DNA from: Linnemannia elongata | Lineage: Eukaryota > Mortierellomycota > Mortierellomycetes > Mortierellales > Mortierellaceae | DNA: 64,000 bases | Assembly (NCBI GenBank): GCA_036320915.1 | Contig: JAXBDG010000022.1 | Location: forward strand, 558,001-622,000 | Reading direction: 5' to 3' | Shown here: positions 22,711 through 36,859 of the stretch, piece after piece | Layout: each line of letters begins with the position of its first letter | Numbering within the stretch: the first letter of the stretch is position 1 | Program-made: the position numbers and the translations under genes | Notes under the pieces: generated by a model | The model's database searches: none | What the model was told of the DNA's origin: nothing | What the model saw: only the letters and a program-made list of their open reading frames with translations

Positions 22711-25700
22711 ATGGCATACCTCAGTGACTTTGTCAAGTCAACCCTCTCCAGGGTCGTCCTCGGAAAGGAGATCCCCGCCTTCCCCTACAACATCGGCGAA
22801 AGAGTCGAATCCTTCGACTCCACCATCTGGGCCCTTCACAAGGGCACCAAGCGAGTAAAGATTCCGCTCTTCGCATTCACAATCACTCACCTCTCTTACG
22901 ACGATAATGCCACCACATTCCCGTTCGTTCATTGGGAACCATCCTCTGACCTAAGAGCCGTCTTTCCCTTTTTTATCTTTTTTATTTTTTTTTTTTTAAA
23001 AAAAAACAACTTTGTAGGAGGACAACTCGCCAGTTTCGATTCTCTGCTTCGACTGTGTCCGTCAGAAGGACAAGCTGCCCTTGGCCAGGAACGCATTCAA
23101 AAAGTTTCGCACCATTCGTCACCCCGACCTGATCAAGTATATCGACGGCGTTGAGGTATGAAGCTCTTCCACAATGGATGAGTTCTGAGCACCAGTGACA
23201 GGACAGAAAAACTGTCATCGTTGGGATGAATCCCACCTTGTTTACTCTTCCCTGAACTCTGTGAGCTAACTCGATGGTTTTGCAACGAATTCACCTTCTA
23301 TCAAACGCAATAGACCGAGTCATATATCTACATTGTCACCGATGCTGTCACCCCATTGCAGGACCACCTCCGCTACGACCTGGATCCCAATTTGATCCGG
23401 TGGGGTCTCTTTAAAGTCGCTGTATGTATCAAATCAATTTCATCTCTATGCAATCTCCAGTGGGCGTTGCCTTTGCTCAGATCAAGATCGCCAACAGTGG
23501 AAAACTAACCATCGACCAATTCTTTGTTTCTGTGCTCACTTGACAACGTTCCCTAGACTGTGCTCAAGTTCTTGACTGTCGACGCTTCATTCATTCACGG
23601 CAACATTCGCACGTCGTCCATCTTTATCACCAAATCAGGAGAATGGAAAGTTGGTGGATTTGAGGCGCTTTCATCGTTGAAGGAGGACCAGCCCGCCATC
23701 CTTGTAAGGTGACCATGTCTGAAGAATTGCTATCATTTTTTTTTGCTTTCTTTAAGGACCACAATGGAGATTTAGACAGCAGTATCCTAACATTGGTTTT
23801 CTCTATGGTTTAGACATTTGCTGGATTAATCCCAGAGTCGAATCGCTATGCACCGCCTGAGGTGCGGCAAAAGTCATGGAACGTCGTCAAAGAGTAAGCA
23901 ACTCGTTCGATTACTCTTATGCTTTGCTTTCATGCTGTCGCTGGACAGGACTTCATATTCCGCTGACCGTACTGACTCAATCATGATATCCTTACCCTTA
24001 GTTTCGAATTGTGGTCGACTGATACGTGGCACTATGCGTGTTTAATTTATGAGGTCTACAACGGAACATTCACGAACTCTGAACAACTTGTCTCACCTGG
24101 AAAGATTCCCGCAGAGATGGCCCCTTTTTACAAAAACCTTCTCCGCCCAGACCCAAAGACGCGACCCAGCGTAGGCGACTTCTTGGACAAGGGCATGCAG
24201 GCAAAGGGATTCTTCCAGAACGATCTGATTCAGATTGTCAACTTCTTGGAGAACTTTTCGGTCAAAGAACCATTGCAGCGGGATACATTTCTTCGTAAGC
24301 TGGATCTGCAAATCGATCGTCTCCCTCAGGAGTTTTGCAAATATAAGGTCTTGCCTGAACTTGTCCAAGCGTTGGAATACGGGTCGGGCGGCGCCAAAGT
24401 TCTTGGACCCATCGTCAAGATTGGTGCTACTTTGGAGGAGCAGGAGTATGAGGCGTTGATAAGCAATGTGTTGGTCAAGATGTTTGCGTCAACGGATCGT
24501 TCCATTCGGTTGAGTCTCTTGGAGAACCTGAGCGGTTTCATTGAGAGGATCAACAAGAAGGTCGTCAATGAGAAGATCTTTCCCAGCATGGTAATCCTTG
24601 GCTCTCACGCCGCCCTCGTTTTTGTTGTGCATTCGGGTGTGGTCTGTATTGTGGAACTAATTTGATTTTTTTTCTTTTTCCTTTGAACTATCAGGCACTT
24701 GGATTTACAGACACGGCACCTATTATTCGCGAGTGGACCGTCAAGTCGGTCTTGCTCGTCATTGGAAAGTTGTCAGAAAAGACCATTAACTACGACCTGT
24801 TGAGATATTTGGGCAAGCTTCAGACAGACGAGGAGCCAGGAATTCGTACCAACACTGTCATCTGTCTCGGCAAGATCGCAAAGCACTTGAACGATGGCGT
24901 AAGTTTTTCACTGGATGTATCATGCCACCCTGAGAAATAGGACCATCGATATCTTAGGACGTCTTGACTGACTTGTCTCGTATCTTGTCATGTAGATGAA
25001 AGCAAAGATCTTGGTGCCAGCGTTTACCCGCAGTTTGCGCGATCCTTTTGCACATGCTCGTGTTGCAAGTTTGATGGCGCTCAATGGTGAGTCCACGTCG
25101 TCATAGGTGCATCTGAATGTAAAAGCCGTGTTCATTTCGCGCATGAAGTTGCTGACATATGTTATTTTATCATCTGTGTTACGCATAGCTACTGCTGATT
25201 CATACGACAAGGCCGATATCGCCAACCGCATTATACCCTGCATTTCATTGACCCTCGTGGATACTGAAAAGTATGTTGTTAGGTTCTAATGCCTGCACAT
25301 GACTGAAGGTAGACCTGTGATAAGAGCTGTGTTTATTAACATTGAACGACCGATTGTTCGTCCTTGTCATATATAGGATTGTTCGCGTGCAAGCAATGAG
25401 ATCTTTGGAGACTTTTGTTAAGCGCGTCGAAAAGTTGATTGAGAGCATGGTAAGCATTCACGCTGTTATATTTACGGGGTTTTCTGTATCTCCTATCATG
25501 CAGGAAGATTAATTGTATACATGACAAGGTACTAATATGCTATGCCATTGCAATAAATAGCCGGACTCTGCGATTGTGGATACAGGAAGGGAGAGTCCTA
25601 ATGGCGCACCTACAGCACGTTCAGCAACGCCTTCGACACCATCTTCAGAGACCTGGGCAGATTGGGCCGTCTCTTCGATCACAAAGAAATTGGTTACAGG

Positions 25701-26589
25701 AGACATGCAACCCCAAGCTGTAGGATCCCCACGTATGGGCAACAACTCTCCATCGCCTGCTAGTACCCCTGTCCCATCCACTACTTCAAACACAGGATCT
25801 GGCATGTCGCTTTCGAACGCTGGTGGATCGAATGGACTTCAGATCGCTACTGAAGGCAGAAATGGTGGTGGCATGGGTGGACACTCTGTCAACAGGTATT
25901 CTTCGGCATTGGCTGCCGTTGAGGCCGATGAGGCTATTGCGGGAGGTGCTGGAGGTTGGGGTAATGAAGATGATGATTTGTTTGCAGATGAGGGGTTTGA
26001 GCCTATGGAGACGTTTGAGCCCTCAACGCCTTCGCCTATGCCTAGCTTCTCGACCATGAAGCCTACGATAGCCCAGACACCTTTGAGACCTTCTACTAGC
26101 GCCAATTCTTCGATGTCTTTGGGAAGTGGTAACAAGGGGGGAGCTGGTGCTTCTGCTCGTCTCGGTTTTGGCGCCATGGACGATTCTGGAGCAGGTAAAT
26201 TTTTATCTCTTTGACCATGTGTAATAGGCGCTATTGGTCTTCCAATTGTTGAAGCTGCTAACTATTTTTTCTAATTTACGTTTGTTAACTTTATAGACGC
26301 ATGGGATGGAGATGATGATTTGTTCAAGAGTCTCAATATCGGCAACAGCAATACTGCTAACGGAAGACCACTATCGGCGTCATTGAAGCCCGCGAGCAGA
26401 TCTCCTTCCACATCCATGGCTGGCACACCACCACACCCCAGTTCAGCAACGACGACATCAGGCAGCGGGTTCGTGAGAAAGGAGGAAAAGATGGCTGAGT
26501 TGGCGAGAAAGCGTGAGGAGAGGAGGTTGCGGATGGCCGAGGCTAAAGAAAAGAAATCTCAAACCACCCTTGGTGCCAAGAAGATCTAA
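22711..26589 (+). CDS. SCY1-like pseudokinase (SCYL1/Cex1 type)
   Basis: SCYL1/Cex1 proteins are catalytically dead kinases with HEAT repeats that act in Golgi-ER (COPI) trafficking and, in yeast, nuclear tRNA export. Twelve exons (22711-22854, 23018-23155, 23314-23421, 23557-23703, 23814-23893, 24002-24590, 24695-24898, 24996-25086, 25189-25270, 25377-25449, 25561-26194, 26297-26589) join to about 860 residues. The kinase-like domain shows WALHKGTKR, KKFRTIRHPDLIKYIDGVE and FIHGNIRTSSIFI, where HGN replaces HRD, and VGGFEA replaces DFG, so it should not phosphorylate. HEAT repeats follow (RTNTVICLGKIAKHL, RDPFAHARVASL). WADWAVSSITKKL, an acidic linker and a basic coiled tail near the end (MAELARKREERRLRMAEAKE) match the SCYL1 C-terminus. 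The ATG at 22711 lies only 182 bp from the rRNA fragment, so its promoter is compact. Confidence 0.92.
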
Positions 26590-26737
26590 TCATTTCAATT
26601 TCTTGATATCTACAGTCATAATAAATGCTCTTGATGGGCGAAGCAATTCACACAGATGGTGCATTATATCGAAGGGGAGGGGGGGTTTTTTTTTATTGTT
26701 CATGAAACCGTGTCCAGTATAGATCAAGAGGTCGGGC

Positions 26738-29438
26738 TTATGAGGATCGACGCTCGACTTCGGCGTCATAGCCCTCCAGCCGACGAGCAGCGCCGCCAAG
26801 GACTCCAGAAACTGTCCCACTGGCCTCTGCATCCTCATGGTCATCCTCCAGCTTCTCCTCCGCATAGGCCGGAAGACCCGTCGCCTCCATGACACTCTCG
26901 TAAGTCGGCAGTCCAGCCTCAGTCTCGCCTGCAGCCTGCGCAATCGTCGAGGCGTCCACCAAGGCTGTCGCGACCACGCGGACGACACGTACTGGAATCT
27001 CCTCGGTCGCAAGCGAGTACGTTGACGATGTAGACGAAACCCCTGACGCCGATGAGCGGACGATAGTAGGACGAGTGAGAGTACTAGGGTGTCGATGTAT
27101 ACTAGGCTGTCCTGGCGATTGTGGGTGTAATGATCCTCCCTCCCCTGCTGTCACAACTACCGAGGACGATGGCGACTGCGGTGAGAAAAGTGGGAGTAGT
27201 GGTGGCGAAGGAGGGCGATCAATGTCCTGGATCGAAAGAAGATGATGATGGTGATCGGGGACTGTTGAAGATCCACTGCCAACATCGTGATCCATGACCG
27301 CCCGCACGGCCCGCTTCTCGTCCAAGATGTATTGAGGCCGTCCGTCCTCGTTGTCTCCGTTGACACCATCGCTGTCTTCGTTATCGTTCAGGCTGCTGGG
27401 TCGGCCATCATCATCGTCGTCATCATCCTCAATGGCGTCTCCTTCCTGGTCCCACAATCCTCCCGGTTCAGTTCCTGCTGCGCCACCGTCATCATCGCCA
27501 ATATCATCCTGAGTCTCCAACTCATTCGCACCCTCTATCGCCTTGGATAATTCCACACCTTCGATTTCTAGCGCCGACAAAAGCGGCGGCGGTGGCGGTG
27601 CCGAGACAGGCGGTGCAGTGACGTAAGCCTCCTCATCCGTCGAATACTCAATCTCAACTCTCAGAGTATGGCTAACCTGCAGCCAACTACTCTGCACATC
27701 CACACAAAGATCCGGCGAAAGGACCAACTGGAGGTGCAAGTTCTGCGACTGCAGTTCAGTTGTGGGCTCATCGAAAAGGACCTCCAATGGCTGGGCGATC
27801 TTTCGTGTCACGAGTCGCGGTACGGGTGGTGGTCCTGCCGGTTGTTGTTGTTGTGAGGCTGTTGGGAATGCTGTTGGGTTCAAAGAAGGGGATGTTGCAG
27901 ATGCGTTAGCGGCTGTGGCGAGGGGGACTACTGCCCTCGGCACTGCTGCTGCTGACGATCGTTGGTATCTAAATATGGATTTCATTTCGAAATTCAACAA
28001 GCCATTAGTGATCAAAGGCGACGTTGAGCATTGGCATCTTGCAGGTAATGACAGCCATAACAACAATAAAATAAGTCCTGGACGTACCGATCTGTCTCGA
28101 TCTGCTCAAAGACAACCTTAGCCTTATATAGCCTCACATTCCGGGTCCTGGGTTTCGCATACAACTCCACCGCCAAAAGCGTATTCTCACAATGCAGCAA
28201 CCTCGGCACCTTGACCTGAATCTCAACCCCTCCACTATCCAGTCCCATCGCCAACCGGGGCTGCAAATGTGAAGAAGGGTACACGATTCGGTGCACAAGG
28301 ACAGGCCGTCTCAAAATAAACTTTTCAGTCGTCGTCGCACTAGTCCCTGGTGCCCAAGTCAGTTCCAGACTCACTTGTAATTCGTACCGAATCTTACCGA
28401 TACCCAAATTGGTCGTGTCGGGGAGGTGACCAGGTAAGGTCAAATCGATTGCGAGAGATTTCTGATGCTGTGATATAGACGGCTCGTCCGAGTTGCTGCT
28501 ACTCCCGATCGTTGTTGACGGTGGTATAGATGACGCCTGCTGCGCCAAGACAAGTGGCGTTGGGATAAAGTCATGTGTATGGTGGACTGGCGTCTCTGTT
28601 GCCGCAGATCCTGCTCCTGACTCGTGCCGCAATATCGCTGTGTCCTAAAAAAAGGTCATAAGGCGAGAGAGTATGAAATGATTAATTACTTGTGTCTTCT
28701 TGTTCATAACTGCAACGTAGATGTTGCAGCAAACGGAGAAATAAAGCGAGGTTAGAAGGAAGAAAGGAGGTTGATGAGGAGAGAAGACAGGGGAACTGAT
28801 GAAATTTAGCATCTCACAAAGGCAGTGTGCAACAGCATTCAATGGGAAAAGCATACGAAAGGAAAGTAAAGGGACTTTACCGCATATCCCATAAAGTCGA
28901 CCTGGGCATCTTTGAGGAGCAGCTCCATGTCACCAATCCACCCAAGGTCCACGCTTCCTTTAAGAGAGTACTGGAAGCCATCATTGGATCGGTCATAGAT
29001 CTCGACCGTGTCCGACTCGAGCTCAAGAGTAGCATGGAGTCCTGAAGGCGAGATATATACAGTTGGAGCTTGTAAGAAAGGTGTCAAGGCCTGTGACGAT
29101 GGTTGAGAGTCTTGTTGCCGTGGGTGCAGAGGTAGTCCTTGCTGCACATGCTGCTGCTGCTGCTGCGGCGGCGGTGAACCTGATGATCTTGGCGATATGA
29201 CGACGACGTTCTGAGTGCTCATAGCTCTGTACACTGACGGATAGGGCGGCTCCTGAATAGTCGGTGGTTCTTCGTCTCCTGTTACTCCTCCTCCTCCTCC
29301 GCCGCCGTCACTAAGGGGTACTCCATTGGCCATGTGGTGTATGTCAGAGTACGATGGCGACCTCTCGTCCAGCCCAGTGTTGCTTGTGCCCGAGTCTGCT
29401 CGATACGGGTAGTCGACGTCTGACGTGTGTGTCGACAT
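26738..29438 (-). CDS. Alpha-arrestin (arrestin-related trafficking adaptor)
   Basis: Arrestin-related adaptors link plasma-membrane cargo to Rsp5/Nedd4-type ubiquitin ligases and so direct endocytosis. Exons on the minus strand are 28881-29438, 28088-28644 and 26738-27968, in phase, for about 781 residues. The N-terminal 120 residues are disordered (poly-Gly, poly-Gln). An arrestin-N sandwich begins near SGLHATLELESDTVEIYD and continues through GSVDLGWIGDMELLLKDAQV. The arrestin-C half includes IGKIRYELQVSLELTW, RRPVLVHRIVYPSS, VEIQVKVPRLLHC and LRVEIEYSTDEEAY. Near the C-terminus LPTYESV and LPAYAEE are LPxY variants of the PY motif that binds WW domains of the ligase. A long Asp/Ser-rich acidic segment interrupts the C-terminal half. 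It converges on the SCY1-like gene, with 148 bp between stops. Confidence 0.85.
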
Positions 29439-30147
29439 TGCGTTGTCACTTTTATTTGCTCTGCTTATTTTCTGTCTGTGGACGTCCAGCGCGGGTGATG
29501 GTTATGGTTTTAGTGTTAGTGTTCCCCTCACGACTGTAAAGTCAAAAGACTTTGTGTAAGAGAGTGTGATGAGTGAGTGAATGAATGAATGGGGAAAAAA
29601 AAGCAAAAATGAGAAAGAAGAAACGAAAAGAAATAAGGGAAAGAAGGGAGAGAAGGAAAAGAAGGAAGGAAAGGAGCGTCACCCCTTTGCATCCTTGCTT
29701 CCCTCCCGATACAGATGGAGCCCTGACGCGCGTTTATCCCTCATTTCTTTTGTCAGCAGTGCCATACTTAATAATACTTGCCTCTCGACAGACCAGACCA
29801 CGTTTCAACTTTGCAACGGAGAACGGAAAATCTGCCACTCATCATCCCATTCAGCCACGCAGCCCTTCCTTTGCTTTGCTTACTCAGTAGGCAATTGCTA
29901 TTTTTTTAATGGTACAAAGATGTTGGCTATTGTAAAGTGTGTGTGTGTGTGTGCGTGTGGAAAAGTGTCTTGTTCTGGCACAAAAGAACGTTTTGTCGAA
30001 GACGAAAGCTGTGGTATTCAAAGCAATGTTGAGGTAGGCCAGCCGATTGCAAACGTCCCGAAGAAAAAAAAAAACAAAAACGTTCCATCCTCTTCCTTGC
30101 CTTGTTGTCCATGTTAGCTGAGGAGTATGGAGCAGGACCGACTGGGA
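29439..30147. other. Intergenic region, arrestin upstream / AT-hook 3' flank
   Basis: About 700 bp between two minus-strand genes, with AG-rich sequence at 29580-29680 (coding-strand CT leader of the arrestin gene) and a short GT microsatellite at 29936-29952. I see no gene. Confidence 0.5.
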
Positions 30148-30696
30148 CTACTCCTTGCGTGGCCGACCACGTTTACGGGGGGGCTCTATAGTCGAAGTGT
30201 GGTGACCCGCTCCTTTTGAGCCTGAAGATGTGGATACGTTTGTCGACGATGATGTTGATCCTGATCCTGATACTCCAGTTACACTCGCTTCAGTAGGGAG
30301 AGGGTTCTTGCGTGGGCGACCACGGCCTCTCTTGGGTAGGGAAGGGTCAACGGGAGGCTTGATAACCTTGTTCAGCTTTGGTGGCCGGCCGCGTTTCCGT
30401 GGAGCGACTTCAGGAGCATTTTCTGAGGCTGAGCTTGAGTCGTCTTCGCCGTCATTGTTTGTTTCCACTGGAGTCTTTCTTGGTCGACCGCGCCCTCGTT
30501 TTTCTGGAGCAGCAGCAGCAGCGGGAGTGGTAGTAGTGGCTGTAGAGTTGCTTGAGACAATGGCGTTTGCACTGTGGACGGCGGTGGAGACAGCGTTGAC
30601 GGCGGTAGGGATGGCGGAAGCAGCTGTTGACCTGTGGGTGTAGGATGCGTAAGATTGACCACTTGAGGAGTGAGGGTTCCTATGGATGGTGCTCAT
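30148..30696 (-). CDS. HMGA-like protein with four AT-hooks
   Basis: A single-exon frame from ATG at 30696 gives about 182 residues. It carries four AT-hook minor-groove binding motifs in order: KRGRGRPRK, RKRGRPPK, KRGRGRPRK and RKRGRPRK, the last at the extreme C-terminus. The linkers between them are Ser/Thr/Pro-rich and about 30-40 residues long. The N-terminal 65 residues are Ala/Ser/Thr-rich with no domain. This matches an HMGA-type architectural chromatin factor that binds AT-rich DNA. The frame stays open further upstream, but that part is simple sequence and lacks coding character, so the ATG at 30696 is preferred. The gene is divergent from the Trm82 homologue, with 298 bp between starts. 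Confidence 0.8.
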   Translation of the reverse strand: MSTIHRNPHSSSGQSYASYTHRSTAASAIPTAVNAVSTAVHSANAIVSSNSTATTTTPAAAAAPEKRGRGRPRKTPVETNNDGEDDSSSASENAPEVAPRKRGRPPKLNKVIKPPVDPSLPKRGRGRPRKNPLPTEASVTGVSGSGSTSSSTNVSTSSGSKGAGHHTSTIEPPRKRGRPRKE

Positions 30697-30994
30697 GATC
30701 GAGCCTTTGTGTGTGTGTGCTGTTGTTGTTTTTGTTGTTGTTGGGAGGAATGAAGAAGCGACAACAACAAGGTGCTCTGCAGCTTCTTTTATTTCCATTT
30801 TTTGTTTTGTGCTTCTTTTCGCTCTTTTAAGTCGCGTTTTTTTGTAAGTGTGGTGGTGTGTGCAGGCAGTGCGAGCAAAATGGCTTACCGTGACTCGCAA
30901 AGCCCTTTTTGCAATGGAATGAAAGAAAAGAAAAAAGAAAAAGAAAAAGAGATCTGTCCACTCCACCTTCCAACAGACCGAACGCTCACACACC

Positions 30995-33045
30995 ATGCCT
31001 CTGTTGCCATTCAGCCATATTATCCGCCACCCCTCGAAGGACATCGTCGTCCTCTCATTCGGAGAACACCTTCAAGCTGTAGACACAAAGTAACCCATTT
31101 CACTCTTCAGCAACAACAACAGCAACACTTTTAACTTCTGTTTTGTTTCGGTGGCGTTTCTTTTTCACCTCTGCACCACATAATTTAGTTTACTCCGCCA
31201 AAAAAACAAAACACTAACGACGACCAACAAACAACTTGGTATAGGAACGGCGTTATCTTGGCAAGCACGATTGCCTTGGAGGAGCGGGAAGCCAACGGTC
31301 TCGAGGTCCAGCCTTTGACCAACACCCCCGATGAGGCTCAGAACAACAAGGCTCGCGTCCAGGTCATGGCCTTCAGCCCTGATGGTGCCTTCTTGGCCAC
31401 CGCTGCTGACGACAAAATCATGAAGATCTGGGATACCGAGTCATGGAAGGTCCTTGGTACCAGGTACCCACCCATATCCCTCCTATACGGCGTTGCATGG
31501 AAATAGCAAATGCAGGACTTGAAAAACAAACATTGGAGATAACTGATCGGGAGGAACTATGCCGATTTTTTCTTGGGGTCATATTAGGACTTTGGTTCGT
31601 CGTTCCAACGCTCTTCACTTCAACAACTCTGGATCCCATGTTGTCACTGCCGACAAGTTCGGTGACATCTACAAGTAAGCCCTCTCTCCAATATCATCTT
31701 CCATGACTGCCATGATTGCCAATGGAGGTTTCGCTTTGTTAACGAAAGACTCTGCCAACTCTGGTTCTGTTAGTATGATCCGTGATATCCCCGATGTTGT
31801 TGCTCCCGTCAAGACTGCTGAGACTACAGAGGATGCCGAGGGCGATGAGGATGAGGGCGAGCAGCCTATTCTTGGACACGTCTCCATGGCCACCGATCTT
31901 GTAAGACGCGCCAACAACTGTCACATAACCTCAGGGTCAGGATGTTCTTCCCGCGGCAGGACACTTAAATATGGACAAGTTACTTACTGCATTTACATTT
32001 ACTACCACTCATGTAGGTCTTGACTCCCGACAACAAGTACGTTATTACCTCTGATCGTGATGAGCATATCCGCGTTAGCCAATACCCCAAGGGCCACAAT
32101 ATCGAGACCTACTGTCTTGGACACACCAGGTAATTACACTTTTACAACCTCGTATGTTTGATCACCCTCGAAAAAAAAACAACCAAAGGAGGACATTCAA
32201 ATTAACAAAATCTTTTTTGAAAATAGCTTCGTTACAACTATCCGCATCTTGCCTGGAACTTCTCATAAGTACTTGATCTCTGGAGCTGGAGATGCCACGA
32301 TCCGTGTTTGGGAGTACATGCAGGGCCGCGAGGTCCAGACCTTCAACATCCGTGAGGCTTTGGGCATGCCCCCCGCAGAGGCCGATGCAGAGGATGATGT
32401 GACCGTGTTCTCCTTTGCCATCTGCCCCACCAAGAGCCACATTGCTGCCGTCATCGAGAAGTACGTTCTTTTGTCAATTTTTTACTGCTTTAGTAAGATC
32501 TATTTGCTGCACATGGAGAGTTTTTTCTAACCACTTTCGTGGTAACTTTTTATGGACATAACAGAGAGTCAAGATTGCTAATTCTTCAGTGGAACGAGGC
32601 AGAGGCCAAGCTCGAGTTGTTCAAGATTTTGGAGTTGGAGGGCAAACCCCTTTCTGCCGAATACGATCGTTCAGGAAACCTCTGGACCTCCGTTGTCCCC
32701 TCCGAGGAAGAAGGCAAATCCACCTCGCTCATCTCTGTGTACGACAACAGCAACTATGCAATTCAGGAGGATCTTGCGAAATACGTCAACACGTTCGGAT
32801 CAAGGACTGTTGAGACCCTTCCTGATCTGATCTTTACGGAAGAGTTGAGAAAGCATACTACGGACTGGCGCGAGCTCAAGAAGGCCAGGGAGGAGAAGGA
32901 GGCTGCGCGTTTGGCGGGTGATCCTGATGCACCCTTGTCCAAGAAGAGAAGAAAGAACAAGAACTCAAGAAAGATTCCTGAGCAGTCTTCTGCTGCTTCA
33001 TCGGAGCCTTCGGCTGCTGCCTCGCCCGATGTCGCTATGGAATAA
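30995..33045 (+). CDS. TRM82: WD-repeat subunit of tRNA (guanine-N7) methyltransferase (Trm82/WDR4)
   Basis: Trm82/WDR4 is the non-catalytic WD40 partner of Trm8/METTL1, which makes m7G46 in tRNA. Exon 1 is 30995-31089 ([20 protein letters not shown]) and exon 2 begins at 31245. Later exons encode WD blades: [40 protein letters not shown], then [20 protein letters not shown], typical of the family, and [16 protein letters not shown]. The C-terminal exon (about 32565-33045) ends in a Lys/Arg-rich tail (SKKRRKNKN). The exon 3/4 splice was resolved at 31674/31774, because two nearer AG sites give an immediate stop. Total is about 450 residues. The gene converges on the ATP synthase subunit k gene. 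Confidence 0.9.
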
Positions 33046-33287
33046 GTACCGATTGGAGAGAGGGGCCATGAGGAGAGGTAGATTGAGCTCTAGGATCGAT
33101 TATCGTTCTAGGAGTCAACATAAATGCATTTGAATTACTACAACAGCCATCTGAGCCGTTCTAGCCTCTTTCTTGCAACGCGATGGATCACATTTATATC
33201 GAGATGAAAAAAAAATGTTTTAATGTTTAGAGAGTGGAGGTGTGTATGTGTAAAAGGGGGACAAATGAGATTGGAGGTAGAAAGTAT

Positions 33288-34164
33288 TTAAACGTTCTTG
33301 GGCTGGTCCTCCTCGGCGGCCTTAATGAACTCGCGGATGAAGGCCTCCTCATCCTGGGAAGCAGCCTGGATGACGTTGACGGGGGCCTCCTTCTTGCCGG
33401 CCTTCATGAGGATGATGGGGGCGGCAACGGCAGCGTAGGTGGCAAGAGCCAACTAGTGATTTTTCAAGCATAACATAAAAAGGATGTATTAGAGATTTTT
33501 TGCCGAGATAAAGGATCAGAGCCAAGGGGAGGGGACGACAAGCGTGATCTTAAGAGATCATCAATTGATGGTAGGGTTCCTGAAGGGGGCGGAGGGCGGT
33601 TCTTTAGACACCAAGTTAAAGCATAGTTTTGTCGATGGGTAGGCCGGTTCCTGGATAAAAGTAATTTGGTAGAGACTATTTCCGCCGGCGATAGAATCCT
33701 GCATAGGATTTTCGCGTAATTTTTTTTTTTCCTTCCTGATCGCTCCCAGCTGATGCCTGTAGATCTCGCTTTGGACAGGATCGAGTCACTGGCTCTCAGC
33801 AACCCCCTTGGGTCCTGGGTCTCGCGCACTACTTCTTCTTTCAATGAGATCATGGTTCCTGGCGTGCAGAAGAACGCAGAAAGTGAGTGCATGCTAGCGA
33901 TCTTCGATGGGGGTGATCCTCCCTCCCTCCGTAAATATCCGCATGCGCTGATCCGGGTGTGACAGTGTAGCGTCCTCAGTCGTGCCGTAGGATGCTGAAA
34001 TTCCTGTTTTGGCGGAAATGTGGTCGAGACTGCTGCTTGGGCGCTGAGTGAGAAAAGGAGGGAGGTGTGCTGCTGGCCGATAAGGTGAAGGGGAAAGAAA
34101 GGAAAAGGTAGGATACCTTGTAGGTGGGGATGGAACGTCCAAAGACAATGTATTCAGCTCCCAT
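33288..34164 (-). CDS. ATP19: F1Fo ATP synthase subunit k (Atp19)
   Basis: Subunit k is a small inner-membrane protein of the mitochondrial ATP synthase, linked to dimerisation. Two exons on the minus strand, 34117-34164 and 33288-33452, encode 70 residues. The sequence begins MGAEYIVFGRSIPTYK, followed by a transmembrane helix (LALATYAAVAAPIILM) and the conserved C-terminus DEEAFIREFIKAAEEDQ, in keeping with yeast Atp19 in length and layout. The intron (664 bp) is more than three times the coding length, and splits the gene right before the membrane helix. A TCACGTG E-box lies about 160 bp upstream at 34327-34333. Confidence 0.88.
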
Positions 34165-34326
34165 TTTGATAAGTGTGTGTAGTGGTGAAGGTGAAGGATG
34201 AAGGTTGAAGGATGATGCCTGCTGCCCCGATCCTGAACGGATAAAGACACCCAAACACACTCAGGCAGCGACTGAAAATATTCGTTGCTCTTGCGCCATT
34301 TCAATCTCCCTTTGCGTAGATTAAGA

Positions 34327-34333
34327 TCACGTG
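34327..34333. promoter_or_regulatory. TCACGTG E-box upstream of ATP19
   Basis: ATCACGTG (Cbf1-type RTCACRTG) lies about 160 bp upstream of the ATP19 start on the minus strand. Regulatory role is inferred from motif and position. Confidence 0.4.
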
Positions 34334-34425
34334 GATTGGCAACCGATTGATATGCTTTTGCGGTTTTATTTCTTGCTTATGCTTGTGCATAGCAGGTTGC
34401 TCTGTGTGGAAGATACGTCCAGTCT

Positions 34426-36042
<1,617 letters not shown>

Positions 36043-36070
36043 ATGGCTGGTTATGAGGTTGTCTGTGGTT

Positions 36071-36095
36071 GAGTGAGTGAGTGAGTGAGTGAGTG
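36071..36095. repeat. (GAGT)n microsatellite
   Basis: Six tandem GAGT units lie about 30-55 bp upstream of the GTR1 start codon, probably in its 5' leader. Confidence 0.9.
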
Positions 36096-36247
36096 TTGGG
36101 CGTGTCGAAGGTCCCGAGGTGTAGTATGAGCGAGAGAGTGTTAAGGTGGGGTGGATGGACAAGACAGATGCAACTGCTTGCGCCTTGTGCTCACTCCTGA
36201 CATAAAAAAAAAGAGGTGAAAGAGCAGTCGCCACTGCCGAAAAACGT

Positions 36248-36253
36248 CACGTG
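36248..36253. promoter_or_regulatory. CACGTG E-box (GTCACGTG context) upstream of GTR1
   Basis: A palindromic CACGTG in GTCACGTG context sits about 205 bp upstream of the GTR1 ATG. This is the core bound by Cbf1/Pho4/TFEB-type bHLH factors. Function is inferred from the motif only. Confidence 0.4.
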
Positions 36254-36850
36254 TGCGTTGCACCACCTGCTGCGTTTGCGAGCATGGCCCGAACGTAGGA
36301 CACGTTTGCTAGGCCTTGCTGGCTTGTCCAACGAACCACCACAACAGCTGAATGGAGTTTAGAGCGACTATTGTCAATTGAAACGTAGAAAGTGAAGGAC
36401 GCGTTCTACGTGGGATAGAATAGGTTGATATAAAGGTGGGGATGAGAAAGGAGTGGAGATGGGGCACCGTGCTACTGGGATGAGGTATTGACTGATTTTC
36501 TGACGCAATTGGATGTGTTCTCTACGCTGCAAAGAAACAAGCAGTACCGGTTCAGGCCAGGATCGAATCGCATTCCTTTGTGCTTGCTTACTCTCTCAGA
36601 TCTTCTTCTTTTTGTTGCCGCGACTGGGCGCAAATTGTTATGTGATGTCATGTAGGTGTAATCATTTCAAAAATTTACGCGAAATGTCTTCTTTCTACTA
36701 GCTCAGGGACCAATCGAACCTTTGGTATGGGTACCGGAATCATGTCTATTGCATCATTGCACCCACCAAGCACTCGATCAATACCGAGGCTGCTTTCAAC
36801 AACAACAAGAAACTGAGAAAGAGAAGGTCCAAGCTGAAAATCCCCACTAA

Positions 36851-36859
36851 TATAAAAAG
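36851..36859 (+). promoter_or_regulatory. TATA box of CsbD-like gene
   Basis: TATAAAAAG lies 120 bp upstream of the ATG at 36979, with a CT/CA-rich leader between. The spacing suits a strong inducible promoter. Confidence 0.6.

Noticed and set aside
31703..31773. Additional coding sequence in TRM82 before the exon 4 call
   Set aside because: Using either nearer AG acceptor leads to an immediate stop; the AG at 31772-31773 restores the WD-repeat frame.
33464..33892. 142-residue minus-strand frame inside the ATP19 intron
   Set aside because: No recognisable domain and it overlaps only intron sequence; kept as a reason to inspect the intron, not called as a gene.
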